From the NCBI GenBank assembly GCA_018524725.1, contig JAEUWP010000278.1, positions 1 through 57,867 of the forward strand: 57,867 nt of DNA, given 5' to 3'. The position numbers and the translations under genes are program-made. Positions 53,653-57,867 of this stretch are shown here, piece after piece (position 1 is the first letter of the stretch; the number at the start of each line of letters is the position of its first letter). The notes below the pieces were generated by a model. It had not been told where the DNA came from. It made no database searches and worked only from the letters and a program-made list of their open reading frames with translations. This DNA comes from Podaxis mareebaensis (taxonomy: Eukaryota > Basidiomycota > Agaricomycetes > Agaricales > Agaricaceae).

Positions 53653-55381
53653 TCATTCCTTGCCATCATCTGCCATCTCACTCTCGTGCCTACGAGTGTT
53701 GCCCTGCAGGCGAACCTCTGCCACAAGTTTCCGAATGCGGCGTATCCACACACCCGTCATTAGTGTACCATACTGATGGAATCTGATAAGTGCAAGGATG
53801 AAGTAGATGGCAGCAATCCCGAGGATAGCACATATAAGAACGTGAAAACCGAATTCTGTCGAGGGCGTTGCACGGAAGGGGAAGTCGGACGGAAGGTTTG
53901 CGCGAGATCGCCACATGAACCAGACAATTGCGGTGATGAAGACAAGAACAGACCTGGCGAAAGACAGTGGGTTAGTCTCACATTTCTCACTCGACAGATT
54001 ATATTTCGACGTGCCAAGCCAACGAGACTGCGGGTAGAGCCAACATGACCCAGGTATTCCAAAAGGGCGCATTTTCTTTCTGTGCTTCCTGGTGTAAGTA
54101 TGAGCTAAGCAACGAAACAAACCACGAGTATATGCACCCACCAAGGCCCATTCGACAATTGTGCACGTGTTACGCATCTGGGAGAACTGAATGATATAAT
54201 ATGCGCCATACACCAAGCTCCATAGCGCCAGAAGCAGTGACCAGAAGGTAAGACTCCGCGTGGCTGGGTCGTTCGCAGCACTATCTACTTGGAATAACGT
54301 TAGAATCCCCCTTGATATGATCATATGGGTGAGCGCAGGGTCCACTGGTACACCGAAAGACACTTACGGTACAAGCACAGCTGAGACAACATTCAGGGTC
54401 TTCCATTCTCCGACGAAATCGTTGATCAAAATCGTCCATTCCTTCCTGAGCTTTCGAAATCGTTGCGCAGCATCATCGGACAATGGGCCAGGAGGGTCAC
54501 CACCTGGAGGGTCACTACCAGGAGGACCACCACCTGGAGGATCGCCGCCGGGAGGATCGCCGCCGGGAGGACCACCACCTGAATAGCCACCACCTGGAGG
54601 TCCCCTGTCTCTGCCACCTCTAGATGAGCGAGAAGGCGAAGATCGGATTGTTAAGTCCGTGATCTCCTCAATCGATAGATCGGCGCCCTGCAATACTTGA
54701 TCGACTCGACGAAAGTAGAGGGAAGGAAGCATCAAAAAGTATATCAGATATAGCTGGGAAATCAGGAGGTATACCAGAGCCAGGAAAAAAAACTTGAAGG
54801 ATGTGGTTTGGTTGGAATCAACTGCGAGACTCCTTGTAAGCCTGGCGTTGGCATCCCGGTATGAGGTTGGCCAAGGGTACACGGATTGATAGAATGAAGG
54901 CAATTCCGTGACAGTACCCAGCCCACCAACGTCGATGGGGTTGCCAGGATTGCCTGAGTATGCTACTTGCGGAATGGCGGATGTAGGTCGTTCGTCGACA
55001 TCAATGGGATTGTCACGACTTTCAGTGCGTGGCGTGGAAGTATGTTCGTTGGTGTTAATTGGGTGATTACGGCTCTCGGCGCGTGCCGTGGAAATATCCT
55101 CTTTGGCGCTGGCTGGATTGTTACCATCTTCGGTACGCGTCGTGGTCCTGGGAGCACGCTGGTCGGTATTTGGTCATCAGTGGAGATTTCTTGGTTGTTT
55201 CAGAAGGAGGGTCTTCTACCTGGAGTGTAACGCTGGGGTAAATTACCTGAGTGGCTGAACCATATCCACCTCCTCGGGAGGCCAGTGATGCCGACATGGC
55301 TTGCGAAAGACGGTTTGAGTTTCCGGGCCAAAGTGAATGAGGGGAAATGGGGCCAACGGTATCAGAGACATGGCGGTGCAT
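53653..55381 (-). CDS. Multi-pass membrane protein, triplet member 3, with repeats
   Basis: Five exons (55247-55381, 54368-55158, 54142-54310, 54015-54088, 53653-53953) give 489 residues. The N-terminal region holds three 18-residue repeats (type ARAESRNHPINTNEHTST) and a GGDPP-type run before the family core: FYQSVYPWPTSYRDANARL, LALVYLLISQLYLIYFL, GEWKTLNVVSAVLVPGILTL, SLLLALWSLVYGAYYIIQF, NTWVMLALPAVSLAW, ITAIVWFMWRSRANLP and ICAILGIAAIYFILALIRF. Its fourth intron (53954-54014) has a GC donor (TG|GCACGT) where both paralogs have GT at the same place. A TATATAA lies directly upstream of the 55381 ATG, so translation may really begin at 55297 (MSASLASRGGGYG) or in another small exon. Confidence 0.78.
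54490..54605 (-). repeat. 15-bp GGDPP-type coding repeat
   Basis: Inside the third membrane gene, a 15-bp unit encoding Gly-Gly-Asp-Pro-Pro or a close variant is repeated about seven times. The third position of the unit varies between Asp, Gly and Ser. Such in-frame minisatellites expand and contract quickly. The segment is predicted to lie outside the membrane helices, just before the family core. Confidence 0.8.
54983..55144 (-). repeat. Three 54-bp in-frame repeats
   Basis: Three adjacent units of 54 bp encode related 18-residue blocks (ARAESRNHPINTNEHTST, PRTESRDNPIDVDERPTS and a more divergent first copy containing RTEDGNNPASAKED). All keep the reading frame of the third membrane gene. 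The similarity is imperfect, so the duplication is not recent. Confidence 0.75.
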
Positions 55382-57867
55382 TTATATAAGGGCAAGTCTG
55401 TAACAAAAAGAACATCTTAGGGTGCTAATGAGAAGTTAATTTGACAGGCATATAGCGAGTAGATCGTCGATCCTTCTTCATCATGTGGTATTGTTAAGCA
55501 TCTCTGCTCTATCGGTGTTAAACGTCCCGAACAGACACAATCACACTCTGATCGCACAGGAGATAGTCCACTGGGATCAAATACCATCCGGGACTCAACT
55601 TGCCACGAATTTGATCCATAAGTTCCTTCCCTAAAAAATCGCCATGAGTCACGAGCTTCTGACTGGCACCCTGCGATTCTGGATCGTCTCCAGTAAGACA
55701 TGTTTGTTTCAAATAGGTAGGTGCTTGCTTTGCTCCACAGTACAACAAGTAGGTTTAATCTTTCATCCGTTCATACTGATGACCTCGTCGAAGTAGATCA
55801 AATAGAGGCAAAGAATGAAACCGCTCACCTCGCTGAGGCTCTAAGTGGCATGACTACGTTTGACGTGACTCCACTCTTCCTTTAGCTCATAAAAGTGCCT
55901 TCCACGCCTTGGCATCCCCAAGCTTGCCGTGACCACATCTCCCCATTACGGCGTCTTTTCGGCCCTTGATGGGCCCAAACTGTATGGTGCGGGACACATA
56001 AACACCGCTACTTTTGTGCAGTGGCCATCTCAGAGGGGATGCAGTTCTGGAATTAAATCAATTAAAATTAGAATTGAAATAAATAATCGCCTGACTTTTG
56101 AGGCCAGAAATCATTAGTACAAGAGATTCCTCCAGCGGCTGGGTGCTTATCGGGGCCGTCTCTCTGCGTGCAGTACAGTTTACAGGTTCAGGCATTTACT
56201 TCTTGCAAGTACAAGTCCCATCAACATTCTTCCGGGGAACATTGCCACAGTAATATATTTAACAGATAAGATTAGATTTTACCGGATTTGGAGATGCCTT
56301 CCTTATTTGGAGCATGGGTATGCAAGCTGGCCATTATGAAGCAGATCCGAAACAGTAACTCCGTCAATTCTTGACAAAGAAGATTTCCCTCTGGACATTT
56401 TGTTCAGACAAGTGAAAGAAGCTATTTTACCAGAGAACTAAGAAAAATAAAATATTTTGAATTTTTTTTTTTGTTTGTATAAAAGTAGTAGTGTTTAGGT
56501 GTCCTATATTATAGAAATATTTAGAAGTGTCCCTGCATCACTCCTGATGCGCTCAATTTATTTTCCTCAACCAAAGCTTGGCCATTCTCTGACGCTCTCC
56601 CTTGGCTCTGGATTTGAAGACCAAGCAACTAATGGATGCATTTGCACTCTTACATTTTCTACAATATTGTAGCCAATGTTTCTTCAGTTGACCAGCAACA
56701 GGAGCATTGATCTCGACCTGCCACCTTCTACTTCAATGATTGTTGAAAGGATGAATGCAAGCAGAGCATGAGTAAGGGTTTTTAAGCACAGGAGTGGATG
56801 TTTGACAAAATCTCCTTGCAGTGCCCCAATCACTGGTCATTTGTGCACCATATTAAGAAATGTTGCAAAGGCAAGAATGAAATGTCCAGTCACTATCCCA
56901 GGTATTACACATGTGGAAATTGGGAGGCCAGGTTCTGCAGTGAAAGAAAGATCTGGTGAAGGGCTTGCATGGGACTGCTAAGTGAACTAAATCATGGTGG
57001 AACAGTGATAGGCCTGGGAATGGCCGAGGTCAGTGTAGGGTGTAGAGGCATTAGGTTTTGATGTACTAACCCTATGTAAATGTGCATAGCATAACATGCA
57101 CCATGTATTCTAGAATATCATGAATATCACATCACATTTCCTTACCCCCTATTGCTCTTTCACTTTCTGTTCATGGTGAGCATCGGCAAAGAAAAGGTAA
57201 ATGCCAGTGAACACACTCACCATGACCCATGGCCTTGAGGGCAGATCTTGTATAGCTGAGTCACTTGGGGCATCATCTGTTTGAGACAATGCCAGGATAC
57301 TTCTGGGAGTGATAACAGGCATGATCAGAGGCCTTGCTACACTATTGACTCACCTGTCCAATGCAGGCATGTTCCAAGGTTGATATAACTTACTGGGAGC
57401 CAGAGAAAGCAGAAGGATGAGACAGAAAGAGTTGAGCTCACAAGTTAGCTGGGAAATAGGGAGTCATATGGTATCCTTCAAATAGGGAGTCATATGGTAT
57501 CCTTTGTACTAAAACACTATTTCAGAAAAGAAATATGAACATGACATGTTAATCAAGGGTATACCATGATGTTAGCTGTTGGCCTATCACATGGCAACTC
57601 AGTCTTCAAGGAAGAAATTGCATTCATTTGGCCCATGTTGTGTGAGTCCATCATGCTCACACTTTCAGATTGTTATAGTGAGGCTGCTTCAGTCTGTAAA
57701 GAGGCCTGATATGTATCCGAAGATCGTATCAAAGGAGACTTCTCGTGTACTAATGGATAGATTACCTTTAAGCACTGACAGAGTCAATGCGTCAAGATAA
57801 CTATTACTTATAGTCACACAATACATCTACTTCCTCAATATAAGACTTCAAGCAACTTAGAGAGCGA
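55382..57867. other. AT-rich, gene-poor end of the window
   Basis: About 2.5 kb. A minus frame at 55518-55748 (containing HGDFLGKELMDQIRGKLSPG) looks protein-like but has no ATG or clear splice partner. From about 56,100 the composition becomes AT-rich, with a poly-T run near 56464 and only short frames; a minus stretch near 56545-56721 reads WQVEINAPVAGQLKKHW and may be a decayed mobile-element frame. No terminal repeats were identified. Confidence 0.4.
57454..57505. repeat. 26-bp direct duplication
   Basis: The unit aaatagggagtcatatggta followed by tccttc occurs twice in direct succession with almost no change. It lies in the AT-rich end region and is probably a local slippage product or part of a mobile-element end. 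Confidence 0.8.

Noticed and set aside
54490..54605. Collagen-like protein suggested by Pro/Gly repeats
   Set aside because: The unit is GGDPP, not Gly-X-Y, so a collagen helix is not expected.
57454..57505. CRISPR-like direct repeat
   Set aside because: Two adjacent copies without spacers in a eukaryotic genome; simple tandem duplication explains it.

Overview
The window is nuclear DNA of a basidiomycete, most likely a mushroom-forming agaricomycete. Nearly every gene is cut by many short introns of about 45 to 80 nt with phase-consistent splice sites, genes are tightly packed on both strands, and the lineage-typical families are present: BTB/POZ and F-box expansions, a NACHT STAND protein, a tyrosine-kinase-like kinase, a proteinase K-type subtilisin and expanded multi-pass membrane families. 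All gene models were assembled by hand from splice signals and reading phase; none was checked against a database.

Layout. 0-1.5 kb: repeats and an unrecognised open fragment. 1.5-5.3 kb (minus strand): ubiquilin/DSK2 and a tandem pair of BTB/POZ genes. 6.5-8.1 kb: a proline-rich protein that begins with a short FFxGAxxFxIxGG module. 10.7-14.8 kb: a tetraspanin and a divergently transcribed secreted subtilisin. 15-20.8 kb: a decayed NACHT remnant, a doubtful two-exon gene, a PRXL2-type AhpC/TSA antioxidant gene with two microexons, a divergent RRT8/EI24-like membrane gene, and a second module-bearing proline-rich gene. 22-26.3 kb: a helical unknown, phosphoglycerate mutase (cofactor-independent) and a conserved 96-residue protein. 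26.4-31.2 kb: two paralogous multi-pass membrane proteins. 33-36.3 kb: a frame-broken unknown, a small secreted protein and an F-box protein. 37-41.3 kb: the ISWI chromatin remodeller in 19 exons. 41.5-47 kb: a gene that best reads as a module-NACHT-kinase fusion, divergent from DDI1. 48.4-55.4 kb: three tandem paralogous membrane proteins, one carrying the module. 55.4-57.9 kb: AT-rich, gene-poor DNA.

How the genes may work together. Two proteasome shuttle factors (DSK2, DDI1) and likely ubiquitin-ligase adaptors (BTB, F-box) occur here, but they are ordinary dispersed genes. The most interesting theme is one short N-terminal module (F-F-x-x-A-x-x-F-x-I) found in four otherwise unrelated proteins: a NACHT NTPase that appears fused to a kinase with an atypical catalytic loop, a multi-pass membrane protein and two proline-rich proteins. 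A common recognition module on a STAND sensor and on membrane or scaffold partners recalls fungal NLR-effector signalling by homotypic motifs. That link is inference; the shared sequence and the continuous reading frame are what can be seen.
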